From contig NZ_JAAFYZ010000093.1 of NCBI RefSeq assembly GCF_018274385.1, positions 1 to 37,817 on the forward strand: DNA of 37,817 nucleotides, in the 5' to 3' direction. A program made the position numbers and the translations under genes. Under the pieces are notes generated by a model, which saw only the letters and a list, made by a program, of their open reading frames with translations, was not told the origin of the DNA and made no database searches. The DNA is from Catenulispora pinistramenti (lineage in GTDB: Bacteria > Actinomycetota > Actinomycetes > Streptomycetales > Catenulisporaceae). Of the stretch, positions 1 to 7,438 are shown piece after piece (within the stretch, counting starts at the first letter, position 1; every line of letters begins with the position of its first letter).

Positions 1-886
1 CGATGGCGGCGATGGGGGTGGTGCGGTGGGTGGGGTCGGAGAGGAGTTGGGCGGCTGCCTCTAGGCGGTAGCGGGTCAGGTAGGTGTGCATGGTGCAGCC
101 GGCGGACTTTCGGAAGAGGCGGGCTGCGTGGCGCTCGCTCAGGTGGACCTGGGCGGCGACCTCTTGGATGCGGACCGGTCGGTGGTAGTTGTCGTGGAGG
201 TAGCGGATCATCGTTGTCACGGTTGGTCCGCCGGGGGTGGTTGTCGGTTGCCGGGTCGGATGGCGGGCTGGTGGGTCGGTGAGGGCGCGGGCGGTGGCCA
301 GGACCAGTGCGGAGGCGAGTGAGCCGATCATCTCGGTGCTGCCGGGTCCGGGGTCGGCGGCTTCGCGGGCGAGCAGGAGCAGGATGCGGGGCAGGGGGCC
401 GTTGGCTGCTGTGGCTATGCGGTTGTCGCCGGTGGTGAAGGCGGCGATGAGCTCGGCGGCGGCGTGGTCGTCTTCGGCGGCTGTGGCCGGGAGTGGTCCG
501 GCGGCGGCCCCGGTTCTGTCGCCGCCGGGGCTGTCGTGGAGTACGGCCCAGGACCAGAAGACGATGCCCATGGGGTCGTCGTCGGTGGCGGCGATGTCGT
601 GCACGTCGCCGGGTCGGGCCAAGAACAGTTCGCCGGGGCCGATCGGGTGCTCGGTGCCGGCGACCCGGAATGTGCCGTGGCCCGCGTAGGCGTAGCAGAG
701 CTCGTAGCAGGAGTGGACGTGCGGGAAGTTGCGCCATGGTTCGGGGGCGTAGAAGCCCCAGTCGACGAACTCGATGCGGCGGCCGGCGAGGCGGACTCCG
801 ATGCGTTCGGGTTGGAGGCTGCGCAGGGCCGCGCCTGAGTGGCGCAGCCCGTCGGCTGTCTCGTCCGTGCCGCCGCCGGTGGTCAC
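1..886 (-). CDS. AraC-family transcriptional regulator (C-terminus cut by window edge)
   Basis: The minus strand is open from a GTG at 886 to the left edge, about 295 codons, with no stop, so the C-terminal end is missing. The N-terminal half looks like an AraC cupin sensor domain (residues about 30-115, with an HVHSCYELCYAY strand and a GPGELFLARPGDVHD turn). The C-terminal part is an AraC DNA-binding domain: IRYLHDNYHRPVRIQEVAAQ, then LSERHAARLFRKSAGCTMHT and the second-helix region YLTRYRLEAAAQLLSD. Its GTG start overlaps the TGA of the upstream dioxygenase gene (GTGA, 4 bases), so the two are probably one transcript with coupled translation. By family it is a one-component activator or repressor. 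The ligand cannot be told; regulation of the adjoining dioxygenase is inferred from the coupling. Confidence 0.85.
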   Translation of the reverse strand, partial: MTTGGGTDETADGLRHSGAALRSLQPERIGVRLAGRRIEFVDWGFYAPEPWRNFPHVHSCYELCYAYAGHGTFRVAGTEHPIGPGELFLARPGDVHDIAATDDDPMGIVFWSWAVLHDSPGGDRTGAAAGPLPATAAEDDHAAAELIAAFTTGDNRIATAANGPLPRILLLLAREAADPGPGSTEMIGSLASALVLATARALTDPPARHPTRQPTTTPGGPTVTTMIRYLHDNYHRPVRIQEVAAQVHLSERHAARLFRKSAGCTMHTYLTRYRLEAAAQLLSDPTHRTTPIAAI

Positions 887-1716
887 GGGCGGCGGGCTGT
901 GGGATCGACGCCGCGCAGGATCATGCCCTGTCCCAGCGACCACTGATGGTCGTCGGTGGTGGGCCGGTCCTCCGGATCGCGGTACTGCACCAGCCATGTC
1001 ACGCGTTCCTGGCTGGAGGTGTTGAGGCCGGAGCCGTGGACCGTGAGGTAGGTGAAGAACAGCACGTCACCGGCCTCGGCGGGGCACGGCACCGCGTCTG
1101 CCAGGCGCCACTGGTCCGGGGAGAGGTGCCAGCTGCCGTCCTCGATGTGCTCCAGCGGGCCCTGGCGGTGGCTGCCGGGCACGACGCGGACGCAGCCGCG
1201 CTCCTCGTCGGCGTCGCTGAAGTGGAAGATCGCGGCGGCGACGGAGTCCTTGGTGTGCGGGAAGAAGGGGTGGTCCTGGTGCATGGGGAACGGGGAGCCG
1301 TTCTCCGGGGGCTTCACGAACATCTTGGTGTGGTGGAGCTGGAGGTTGGGGCTGCCGTTCAGGGCCGCGGCGGTGTCGGTGAAGCGGTGGTCGAGGAGCA
1401 GCTTCGCGAAGGCGGCGGAGTGGAACTGGGCGTCGTGGCAGTGCCGCAGCCGGGTGGCGGCGGCGCCGGCGGCCTCTCGGGCGCTGCCCCACGTCGGGTC
1501 GTCGCTGTCGTTGAGGCGGCCCAGGAGGTCGTGGCACTCCGTGCGCATGGCGGCGGCCTCATCGGCGTTGAGCAGTCCCTTGACGAGAAGGTAGCCGTTC
1601 TCGCGGTAGAAACGGACATCGGCGTCGGTGATCGGGTACTGCGCGGCGGCGGAGGCGACGGGGGCAGTGGCGGGGACGGCGGCTTCGGGAGCCGTCTGGA
1701 TCTGTGGTTCGGCCAT
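883..1716 (-). CDS. Phytanoyl-CoA dioxygenase (PhyH) family Fe(II)/2-oxoglutarate enzyme
   Basis: This reads as a PhyH-superfamily non-haem iron dioxygenase, which hydroxylates small or lipid-like substrates using 2-oxoglutarate and O2. From the longest start (GTG at 1767, 294 residues) the iron triad is visible as H163-x-D165 in PMHQDHPFFP and H244 in YLTVHGSGLN. R255 (SSQERVTW) sits where the 2-oxoglutarate carboxylate is usually held. The YRENGYLLVKGLL opening at about residues 54-66 is typical of the family. I give the ATG at 1716 (277 residues) because the 17 residues before it are Arg-rich and unlike the family; neither start has a clear ribosome binding site. The stop overlaps the start of the AraC-type regulator by 4 bases. 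The substrate cannot be deduced; ectoine-hydroxylase and secondary-metabolite hydroxylase roles both occur in this family. Confidence 0.85.
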   Translation of the reverse strand: MAEPQIQTAPEAAVPATAPVASAAAQYPITDADVRFYRENGYLLVKGLLNADEAAAMRTECHDLLGRLNDSDDPTWGSAREAAGAAATRLRHCHDAQFHSAAFAKLLLDHRFTDTAAALNGSPNLQLHHTKMFVKPPENGSPFPMHQDHPFFPHTKDSVAAAIFHFSDADEERGCVRVVPGSHRQGPLEHIEDGSWHLSPDQWRLADAVPCPAEAGDVLFFTYLTVHGSGLNTSSQERVTWLVQYRDPEDRPTTDDHQWSLGQGMILRGVDPTARRP

Positions 1717-1912
1717 GTGTCGACGGTAGGTTGGGCGCCGCTGGTTGCCGCGCGGTTCGATGGTCACGCAGGTGGGGAATCCGGACAGGTTACGCTCTCG
1801 GCTTGATCATGGGGAAGCGGCGCGGGGTACTGGACGCGGCCGGAGACTCTTAACCCGTGCCGAACCGGTGCCGAATCGGCGCCCACCCTGCGCCACCGTC
1901 TAAGCTATGCAC

Positions 1913-1931
1913 TTAGGTAAGCCTAACTATG
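1913..1931 (+). promoter_or_regulatory. DtxR/IdeR-type iron box
   Basis: TTAGGTAAGCCTAAC at 1913-1927 is near-palindromic and matches 13 of the first 15 positions of the 19-base actinobacterial IdeR/DmdR consensus (TTAGGTTAGGCTAACCTAA), then degrades. It lies just before the ribosome binding site of the siderophore-interacting protein gene. Binding by an Fe(II)-loaded IdeR/DmdR repressor would block transcription in iron-replete cells. This is read by eye and is the expected context for this gene family. Confidence 0.8.
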
Positions 1932-1943
1932 GAGGTGTCCTTC

Positions 1944-2699
1944 GTGGCACGCACACGCCATCCCTTCATCGTGCGCCGCACGGAACGCCTGAACGACCAC
2001 CTGATCCGGGTGCACCTCGGCGGTCCGGGTTTCACGACCTTCCAACCCAGCGAGTTCACCGACTCCTACGTCAAGCTGCTGTTCCCCGCGCCGGACGGCG
2101 AGGTGACGCGCACCTACACCGTCCGCGAGGTCGACACCGCGGCGGAGACCATCGCGATCGACTTCGTCTATCACGGCGACGAGGGGGTGGCCGGACCCTG
2201 GGCGGCGGCCGCCCAGCCGGGCGACGAGATCGGCCTGTTCGGTCCGGGCGGGGCCTACGCGCCCCGTGCCGACGCGGACTGGCACCTGCTGGCCGGGGAC
2301 ATGTCGGCGCTGCCGGCCATTTCCGCCGCCTGCGCGGCTCTTCCGGCGACCGCCGTGGGCCGGGTGTTCGTCGAGGTCGCCGGGCCCGCTGACGAACTCG
2401 ACTTCGCCCGGCCCGAAGGCGTGGAGCTCACGTGGATCCACAGCGACGGCGCCGCGCCCGGGGAGTTGCTGGCCAAGGCCGTGCGCGCGGAGCCGTGGCT
2501 CGACGGTCTGGTGCACGTCTTCATCCACGGCGAGGCGCAGGCGGTCATGCACGACCTGCGGCCGTACGTCCGCAAGGAGCACGGGGTCGCCGCCGACTGG
2601 GCGTCGATCTCCGGCTACTGGCGTCGCGGGCGCACGGAAGAGGGCTTCCGGCAGTGGAAGCGCGACCTCGCCGAGCGCGAGGAGGCGACGGTCGGGTAG
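1944..2699 (+). CDS. Siderophore-interacting protein (ViuB/SIP-type flavin ferric reductase)
   Basis: This is a SIP-family cytoplasmic FAD protein that reduces imported ferric siderophores with NAD(P)H or ferredoxin to release iron. Numbered from the GTG at 1944, the FAD-binding beta-barrel carries the RTYTVR motif (56-61). The NAD(P)H-binding half contains HLLAGDMSALPA (114-125), and the hallmark C-terminal SISGYWRRGRTEEG follows at 221-234. At 251 residues the length is normal. An in-frame ATG exists at 1929, but it precedes a perfect GGAGG at 1931-1935 that sits 8 bases before the GTG at 1944, so the GTG is preferred. An IdeR-type iron box lies immediately upstream, which supports iron repression. 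No siderophore synthesis or transport gene is adjacent. Confidence 0.92.
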   Translation: MARTRHPFIVRRTERLNDHLIRVHLGGPGFTTFQPSEFTDSYVKLLFPAPDGEVTRTYTVREVDTAAETIAIDFVYHGDEGVAGPWAAAAQPGDEIGLFGPGGAYAPRADADWHLLAGDMSALPAISAACAALPATAVGRVFVEVAGPADELDFARPEGVELTWIHSDGAAPGELLAKAVRAEPWLDGLVHVFIHGEAQAVMHDLRPYVRKEHGVAADWASISGYWRRGRTEEGFRQWKRDLAEREEATVG

Positions 2700-2841
2700 C
2701 CCGCTGCCTGGCCTGAGCCGGGCCCGACCCTTAGGTGCTTTCTCTGGTTACTAGTGCCATCTACGTCTCTGAAGTGCTCGTTCTACGATCGGTGGGCCGG
2801 ACTGACGGCGTTGACATCGAACGAGTCCCAAGGAGAGAGCA

Positions 2842-3669
2842 ATGGCTCAGCAGAATGGACCGATATCCCAGCAACCGCAAGCGCTCCCGGAATCGGCCCG
2901 GGGGCGGCTTGCGCAGTCGCAGCAGGGCCGGCCCTGTTTCACGTCCGATTTGTCAGTGAACGAATTCGTGCTCGCCACCCAGGCCGGGTTCGTGCCCGCG
3001 GGGCTGGTGATGGGGACGAGCATCTATCACATCGGCTTGCAGCCGGCCCGGTGGAACACCAGTCAGGAGCTGACGGTGTTGACGCAGGCGATGTACACCG
3101 CGCGCGAATTGGCGATGGCCCGGATGGAAGCCGAGGCCGACATGCTGGGCGCGGACGGCGTCATCGGGGTGGAGGTGCGGGCCCGGCGGTACGCGTTCTC
3201 CTCGGAGATCATGGAGTTCGTCGCGATCGGGACCGCGGTGAAGGCGGAGAACACCAACGTCTCGCTGCGGACGCCGGCCGGGCGGCCGTTCACCTCGCAC
3301 CTGTCCGGGCAGGACTTCTGGACGCTGTGGCAGCACGGGTGGGTGCCGCGGGCGCTGGTGTTGGGGACGTGTGTCTATCACGTCGCGCACCTGACGTTCC
3401 GGCAGACGTTGCAGGCCGCGGGGCAGAACCAGGAGTTGGGCACCTATACACAGGCTGTGTACGACGCGCGCGAGATCGCGATGGGGCGCATGCAGTACGA
3501 GGGGACCCAGGTCGGGGCGGACGGCATCGTCGGGGTCGAGGTGCGGGAGAACGACTGGGTGTGGGGCGAGCACGGGATCGAGTTCTTCGCGATGGGGACG
3601 GCGGTCAGCAGGCTGCACCCGGATGCGGCGCCGGTGTCGCCGCAGATGACGATGCCGCTTTCGGGCTGA
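2842..3669 (+). CDS. Tandem heavy-metal-binding (YbjQ/DUF74-like) domain protein
   Basis: The 275-residue protein is two diverged copies of one domain, about residues 32-133 and 150-255. Matching landmarks are GFVPAGLVMGTSIYHI against GWVPRALVLGTCVYHV, ARELAMARM against AREIAMGRM, and LGADGVIGVEVR...VAIGTAV against VGADGIVGVEVR...FAMGTAV. This is the YbjQ/heavy-metal-binding fold (PF01906-like). Single-domain members form pentamers, and despite the name their biochemical role is poorly defined. The N-terminal 30 residues are Gln/Pro-rich and probably disordered. An AAGGAGAG ribosome site precedes the ATG. There is no signal peptide or membrane segment, so it is cytosolic. The gene stands alone; its stop is followed by a 22-base direct repeat and a hairpin. 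Confidence 0.75.
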   Translation: MAQQNGPISQQPQALPESARGRLAQSQQGRPCFTSDLSVNEFVLATQAGFVPAGLVMGTSIYHIGLQPARWNTSQELTVLTQAMYTARELAMARMEAEADMLGADGVIGVEVRARRYAFSSEIMEFVAIGTAVKAENTNVSLRTPAGRPFTSHLSGQDFWTLWQHGWVPRALVLGTCVYHVAHLTFRQTLQAAGQNQELGTYTQAVYDAREIAMGRMQYEGTQVGADGIVGVEVRENDWVWGEHGIEFFAMGTAVSRLHPDAAPVSPQMTMPLSG

Positions 3670-3690
3670 GACCGGGGTATCGGCGGGCGG

Positions 3691-3740
3691 GCGGATGGCG
3701 GATCGGCGGGTCAGCTTGGCGGATGGCGGATCGGCAGGTC
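3691..3740. repeat. 22-bp direct repeat in intergenic region
   Basis: GCGGATGGCGGATCGGC(G/A)GGTC occurs at 3691-3712 and 3719-3740 with one mismatch and a 28-base period. Further degenerate 'ggtcggc' units follow to about 3765. It lies in the 226-base gap between two convergent genes. No gene is seen in this gap. Function is unknown; replication slippage is the simplest origin. Confidence 0.7.
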
Positions 3741-3798
3741 GGCTAGGCAGGTCGGCAGATCGGCGGGGCGGAAGGTCCGCAGGCCGGCAGGTGAGTCA

Positions 3799-3826
3799 GC
3801 CGCATCGTTACGGAGGATGATGCGGC
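3799..3826. terminator. Possible bidirectional terminator hairpin
   Basis: A perfect 8-bp inverted repeat, GCCGCATC (3799-3806) and GATGCGGC (3819-3826), encloses a 12-base loop. It lies between the convergent metal-binding-domain gene (+) and the FAD monooxygenase gene (-). There is no U-tract on either side, as is common for actinobacterial terminators, so the call rests on position and symmetry only. Confidence 0.45.
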
Positions 3827-3895
3827 ACACCGACTAAGAGCGTGCCCAGCCAGCAATCCCAGCCACCGATCCGCCCACGCCCCGAGCCAGCCCAG

Positions 3896-5044
3896 CTACC
3901 GCGTCGGTAGCGGAGTCCTCCACTCGAGCTGCCGAGCCAACTCGTCATCGCTGAGCGCCACCGGCCGGCTGTCCGCACCGTCCCTCGCCGGCGGGCGTCC
4001 GGCGCTCAGCGCGGCGCTGGCCGCGATGTTGTCCTCGACCCGCGGCCGACGGACGCGCTCGTAGTCGGCGAGGGCACCCGACATGCTCGGCGCGTCGCGC
4101 AGCGCCTTGGCCAGGACGACCGCGTCCTCCATCGCCATCGAGGCGCCTTGTCCGGTGGCCGGAGAAGCGGCGTGCGCGGCGTCACCGATGATCAGCGTCC
4201 GCAAGGTGTGCCAGCGGAGCCCGAGAGGCAGATCGACCGCGTTGGTGACCATGAGCTGATCGCTGGTGGCCGCGATGATGGCGGCAGCGGGAGTGTTGTC
4301 GGGTTCGACAAGGGGGAGCAGGTGATCGCGCCATTGTGACGACGTCATGGTGGCGATCTCGTCAGCCGTGGCGCGCGGGCTGGTGACGCGTGCGAACCAG
4401 TAGGTCTGGCCGGTCGGTGAACAGGCCGCGCCGAACGCGGTCGCACTGCCGCGGATCATGGTGATCTGTTCAGAGTCCTCGGCCTGGGGTGCTTCGGTGG
4501 TGTAGCCGTAGAAGACCTTCTGCCCTGCGTAGCGCGGTTCGGCCGGGCTGATCAGAGACCGCACCTTCGAGTTCAGTCCGTCGGCCCCGATGAGGAGGTT
4601 GCCGCTCGCGGTGCGGCCGTCGGCGAACGTCGCCGTGACGCCGGCCGCGTCCTCGGTAAGGGAACTGAGACGCGCGCCGTGGTTGATCGGGATCCCCCGG
4701 CGCCGTACTTCCTGTTGCAGTGCCGCGGCGAGATCTGCGCGCCGTAGACAGCGGAAGCGGGTCAGCGGATCGTCGCGCCCGCCCAGCGGGGTGTCGGCGA
4801 GCGTGGCGCCGGTGGCGTCGAGCAGCCGGAGTCCGGTCAGCGGGAAACCGAGCCCGGCGACGGCCTCCGCGGCCCCGAGTTGCCCCAAAGAGCGCATCCC
4901 GTTGCTGGCCAAGGTGAGGAAGGCGCCCAGGTCCTCGCCGTTTTTGGGGTGTGCCTCGTAGACGGCGGCCTCGAAGCCCGCCTTGTGCAGGGCCAGGGCG
5001 GCGGCCGATCCGGCGATGCCGCCGCCGATGATCAGAATGCGCAT
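3896..5044 (-). CDS. FAD-dependent aromatic-type monooxygenase (PHBH fold)
   Basis: The 382-residue protein is a class A flavin monooxygenase using NAD(P)H and O2. The Rossmann GGGIAG is at residues 7-12, the DG motif in LLIGADGLNSKVR at about 151-162, and the GD motif in LIIGDAAHAASPATGQG at about 284-300. It resembles TetX, zeaxanthin-epoxidase and salicylate-hydroxylase-like members that modify small aromatics or drugs. There is no C-terminal thioredoxin-like extension. It lies 68 bases downstream of the TetR gene on the same strand and so is probably co-transcribed with it. With the divergent drug exporter this suggests a detoxification or self-protection set in which a compound is oxidised and exported. 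The substrate is not predictable from sequence. Confidence 0.88.
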   Translation of the reverse strand: MRILIIGGGIAGSAAALALHKAGFEAAVYEAHPKNGEDLGAFLTLASNGMRSLGQLGAAEAVAGLGFPLTGLRLLDATGATLADTPLGGRDDPLTRFRCLRRADLAAALQQEVRRRGIPINHGARLSSLTEDAAGVTATFADGRTASGNLLIGADGLNSKVRSLISPAEPRYAGQKVFYGYTTEAPQAEDSEQITMIRGSATAFGAACSPTGQTYWFARVTSPRATADEIATMTSSQWRDHLLPLVEPDNTPAAAIIAATSDQLMVTNAVDLPLGLRWHTLRTLIIGDAAHAASPATGQGASMAMEDAVVLAKALRDAPSMSGALADYERVRRPRVEDNIAASAALSAGRPPARDGADSRPVALSDDELARQLEWRTPLPTR

Positions 5045-5112
5045 ACGGTTGGCCCGCTTCCGCCGGATTCGTTCGCTGGCCCCGATCGTAGCGGCTTGTT
5101 CGGGTACGAATG

Positions 5113-5724
5113 TCAGGGGGCGCGGTTCAGCCGGACCAGCGGCATGAACAGGTCGTCCACGATCTCGGCGATGCGTTCTGCGGGGATCGGCTTGTGCGTC
5201 ATCAGCAACTCGTGGCGCATGAGGTCGAAGGGCATGGTCAGGACCGCCGCCGGGGTGGTGGCCAGGTTGATCTCGCCGCGTTCCTGCGCCCGGGCGTAGA
5301 TGCCCTCCGACCAGCTGGATCCGGGGGTCAGCACCTTCTCGCGCACCTCGGCGGGGGTGAGGCCGGCGCTGGTCAGCAGGCCGGAGAAGGTGGCGCTCAC
5401 GACGGTCGCGAATCCGACGCGGGCGGCGATGGAGGTGTTGAGGATGGCGATCATGTCGTCGCGCAGGTTGCCGGTATCGGGGATCTCGACGGGGTGGGTC
5501 GTGCCGTAGTGCCGGATGGCGGCCAGGACCAGGTCGTCCTTGTTGGGCCAGCGGCGGTAGAGGACCGCCACGCCGGTCTTGGCCCGGGCCGCGATGGACT
5601 CCATCGTGAGCTTGGCGAAGCCGACGTCGACCAGCTCCTGCCAGGCGGCGTCCAGGATGGCGGTCTCCAGCTCTTCGCCGCGTCGACGTTGGCGGGGGTG
5701 GGCCTGCTGCGCCTGGTCAGTCAC
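5113..5724 (-). CDS. TetR-family repressor, divergent from DHA2 exporter
   Basis: The 203-residue protein has a classic TetR N-terminus: ETAILDAAWQELVDVGFAKL, then a helix-turn-helix in TMESIAARAKTGVAVLYRRW at about residues 40-59 and PNKDDLVLAAIRHY. The C-terminal ligand-binding part is helical and unassigned. It is read away from the exporter gene at 5832. The 107-base gap between them contains two matching palindromes of the size TetR dimers bind, so autoregulation and repression of the exporter are likely. The monooxygenase lies directly downstream. Confidence 0.9.
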   Translation of the reverse strand: MTDQAQQAHPRQRRRGEELETAILDAAWQELVDVGFAKLTMESIAARAKTGVAVLYRRWPNKDDLVLAAIRHYGTTHPVEIPDTGNLRDDMIAILNTSIAARVGFATVVSATFSGLLTSAGLTPAEVREKVLTPGSSWSEGIYARAQERGEINLATTPAAVLTMPFDLMRHELLMTHKPIPAERIAEIVDDLFMPLVRLNRAP

Positions 5725-5751
5725 GGTCGTCAGTTTAGCGGCTCGCCGGAA

Positions 5752-5775
5752 ATAAGAGAGGCTTCCATTTCTTAA
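5752..5775. promoter_or_regulatory. Candidate TetR operator O1
   Basis: ATAAGAGA-GGCTTCCA-TTTCTTAA is an imperfect palindrome. On the minus strand it reads TTAAGAAATGGAAGCC..., closely matching operator O2 in the opposite orientation, including the off-centre GGAAGC core. It lies proximal to the repressor gene. Confidence 0.65.
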
Positions 5776-5793
5776 GGGATCGGTCTACTCTCC

Positions 5794-5817
5794 TTAAGAG
5801 AAGGAAGCATCTCTTAA
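5794..5817. promoter_or_regulatory. Candidate TetR operator O2
   Basis: TTAAGAGA (5794-5801), an 8-base spacer AGGAAGCA, and TCTCTTAA (5810-5817) form a perfect 8+8 palindrome. It ends just before the exporter's ribosome site (GGAGGGG, 5820-5826) and is centred 42 bases, about four helical turns, from operator O1. Repressor bound here would cover the exporter's start region. Confidence 0.72.
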
Positions 5818-5831
5818 ATGGAGGGGACGTC

Positions 5832-7367
5832 ATGACAACGGCGACCACGACGGCGACGGCGGCAACGGAACCCGAGGGCGGGGGGAAGCTGGATCCGGCG
5901 GTGGTCAAGACCGCCCTGATCCTCATCGTCGGGGCGATGGCCGTCGTCTTCGACACCACGATCGTCAGCGTCGCGCTGCGCACGCTCTCGGTGAAGCTGG
6001 ACACCTCGGTCTCGACGATCCAGTGGGTGTCCACCGGCTACCTGCTGGCGCTCGGCATCGCGGTGCCGCTGAGCACGTGGGGGCTCCAGCGCTTCGGGGG
6101 CAAACGGCTGTGGATGTTCTCGCTGGCCGTGTTCCTCGTCGGCTCGGTCGGGGCCAGCCTGGCGTGGAACGTCGGCTCGCTCATCGGGTGGCGGGTCGTG
6201 CAGGGTATCGGGGGCGGGCTGATGCTCCCGGTGATGACGACGCTGATCTTCCAGGCGGCCGGCGGCAAGGCGCTCGGCCGGCTCGTCACCTACGTCGCAC
6301 TGCCGGCGCTGCTCGGGCCGATCCTCGGGCCGGTGATTGGCGGCGCGATTCTGACGCACCTGTCGTGGCGGTACATGTTCTGGGTGAACGTGCCGTTCTG
6401 CGTGATCGGCATGCTGCTCGCCTGGCGGTACCTCAAGATCGACGGCGAGGAGACCAGCGGGGGTGGTGCGAGCGGCGGGAGCGAGGGGACCAGCGGGGGC
6501 GGTGCGAGCGGCGCGAGCGGCCGGAGCCAGGGATCCGCAGGCGCGGCGGCCGCGACAGCCGCGATGGCGAAGCCGAAGCTCGACGTGTTCGGGCTCGCGC
6601 TGCTCGCGCCGGGTACGTCGGCCGTGCTGCTGGGCCTGGCCAACGCGGGCACGGGGTCCGGGTTCGGGCACGCCAATGTGATCATCCCGCTCGTCATCGG
6701 CGTCGTGCTGCTGGTCGCGTTCGTCGGTTACGCGCTGCGTAAGAGCAGCCCGCTGGTCGAGATCCGGCTGCTCGCAAAGCGATCCGTCGCCTCTTCTACT
6801 TCCGTGCTGTTCTTCTCCGGCTTCTCCTTGTACGGCGCGATGCTGCTGATGCCGCTGTACTACCAGGAGGTCCGTGGGGCCACGGCGTTGTCTGCGGGCA
6901 TCATGCTCGTTCCCCAGGGTGTGGGCACGGTGTTGTCGCGGACCGTGGCCGGCGGCGTCATCGATCGGTTCGGCGCGCGCGTCATCGCCTCGACCGGCTT
7001 CGCGGTCGTCGCGCTGGCGACGATTCCGTTCGCCCTGGCCGGGCCGCACACGAATGAGTGGCAGCTGGCCGCGTGGATGGTCGTGCGCGGGTTCGGCCTC
7101 GGGGCCGTGACGATGCCGGTGATGGTCGCCGGGTACGTCGGGCTGACCAAGCAGGAGATCCCGCATTCCAGCGTGCTGACAAGGACGGCGCAGCAGATCG
7201 GCGGCTCGTTCGGTACCGCGGTGCTGGCGGTGATCCTCCAGGGCGGCATCGCCGCGCATCCGACCGCGCCGGCGAACGCGTTCCACGCGGCGTTCTGGTG
7301 GTCGGCGGGCTTCTCGGCAGTCGCGGTGCTGTTGTCCTTGACGCTTCCTGGCCGCGCGGAACGATGA
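5832..7367 (+). CDS. MFS transporter, DHA2 (EmrB/QacA) drug:H+ antiporter family
   Basis: The 511-residue membrane protein has about 14 predicted helices and exports small hydrophobic or cationic compounds. Motif D1 appears as VVFDTTIVSVALRTLS (38-53), motif A-like residues as GLQRFGGKRL (84-93), and antiporter motif C as LGPILGPVIGGAI (161-173). The ATG is chosen from the GGAGGGG site six bases upstream. The central cytoplasmic loop (about residues 205-249) holds an unusual Gly/Ser/Ala-rich insert encoded by a 36-bp tandem duplication. Divergent TetR control by the two palindromes is likely. With the monooxygenase it may form a resistance unit, though the exported compound is unknown. Confidence 0.92.
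   Translation: MTTATTTATAATEPEGGGKLDPAVVKTALILIVGAMAVVFDTTIVSVALRTLSVKLDTSVSTIQWVSTGYLLALGIAVPLSTWGLQRFGGKRLWMFSLAVFLVGSVGASLAWNVGSLIGWRVVQGIGGGLMLPVMTTLIFQAAGGKALGRLVTYVALPALLGPILGPVIGGAILTHLSWRYMFWVNVPFCVIGMLLAWRYLKIDGEETSGGGASGGSEGTSGGGASGASGRSQGSAGAAAATAAMAKPKLDVFGLALLAPGTSAVLLGLANAGTGSGFGHANVIIPLVIGVVLLVAFVGYALRKSSPLVEIRLLAKRSVASSTSVLFFSGFSLYGAMLLMPLYYQEVRGATALSAGIMLVPQGVGTVLSRTVAGGVIDRFGARVIASTGFAVVALATIPFALAGPHTNEWQLAAWMVVRGFGLGAVTMPVMVAGYVGLTKQEIPHSSVLTRTAQQIGGSFGTAVLAVILQGGIAAHPTAPANAFHAAFWWSAGFSAVAVLLSLTLPGRAER
6450..6521 (+). repeat. 36-bp in-frame tandem duplication in the exporter gene
   Basis: ACCAGCGGGGG(T/C)GGTGCGAGCGGC recurs at 6453 and 6489 with a 36-base period. It encodes two 12-residue Gly/Ser/Ala units (ETSGGGASGGSE and GTSGGGASGASG) in the central cytoplasmic loop of the transporter. 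Confidence 0.75.
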
Positions 7368-7438
7368 ATGGGCTCAGGCGTTTCGTGAATGGCGTAGTGG
7401 CGACGCCCAGTGGGCGGGACGGAGCTTAGGCTGGTGGG

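Noticed and set aside
493..1806. A 437-codon plus-strand frame over the AraC and PhyH genes.
   Set aside because: Its composition is that of an antisense shadow, and both minus-strand genes have clear family motifs.
5814..7286. A 490-codon open frame antisense to the exporter gene.
   Set aside because: It is Arg/Pro/His-rich with no domain, and arises from third-position GC bias of the real gene, which has clear MFS motifs.
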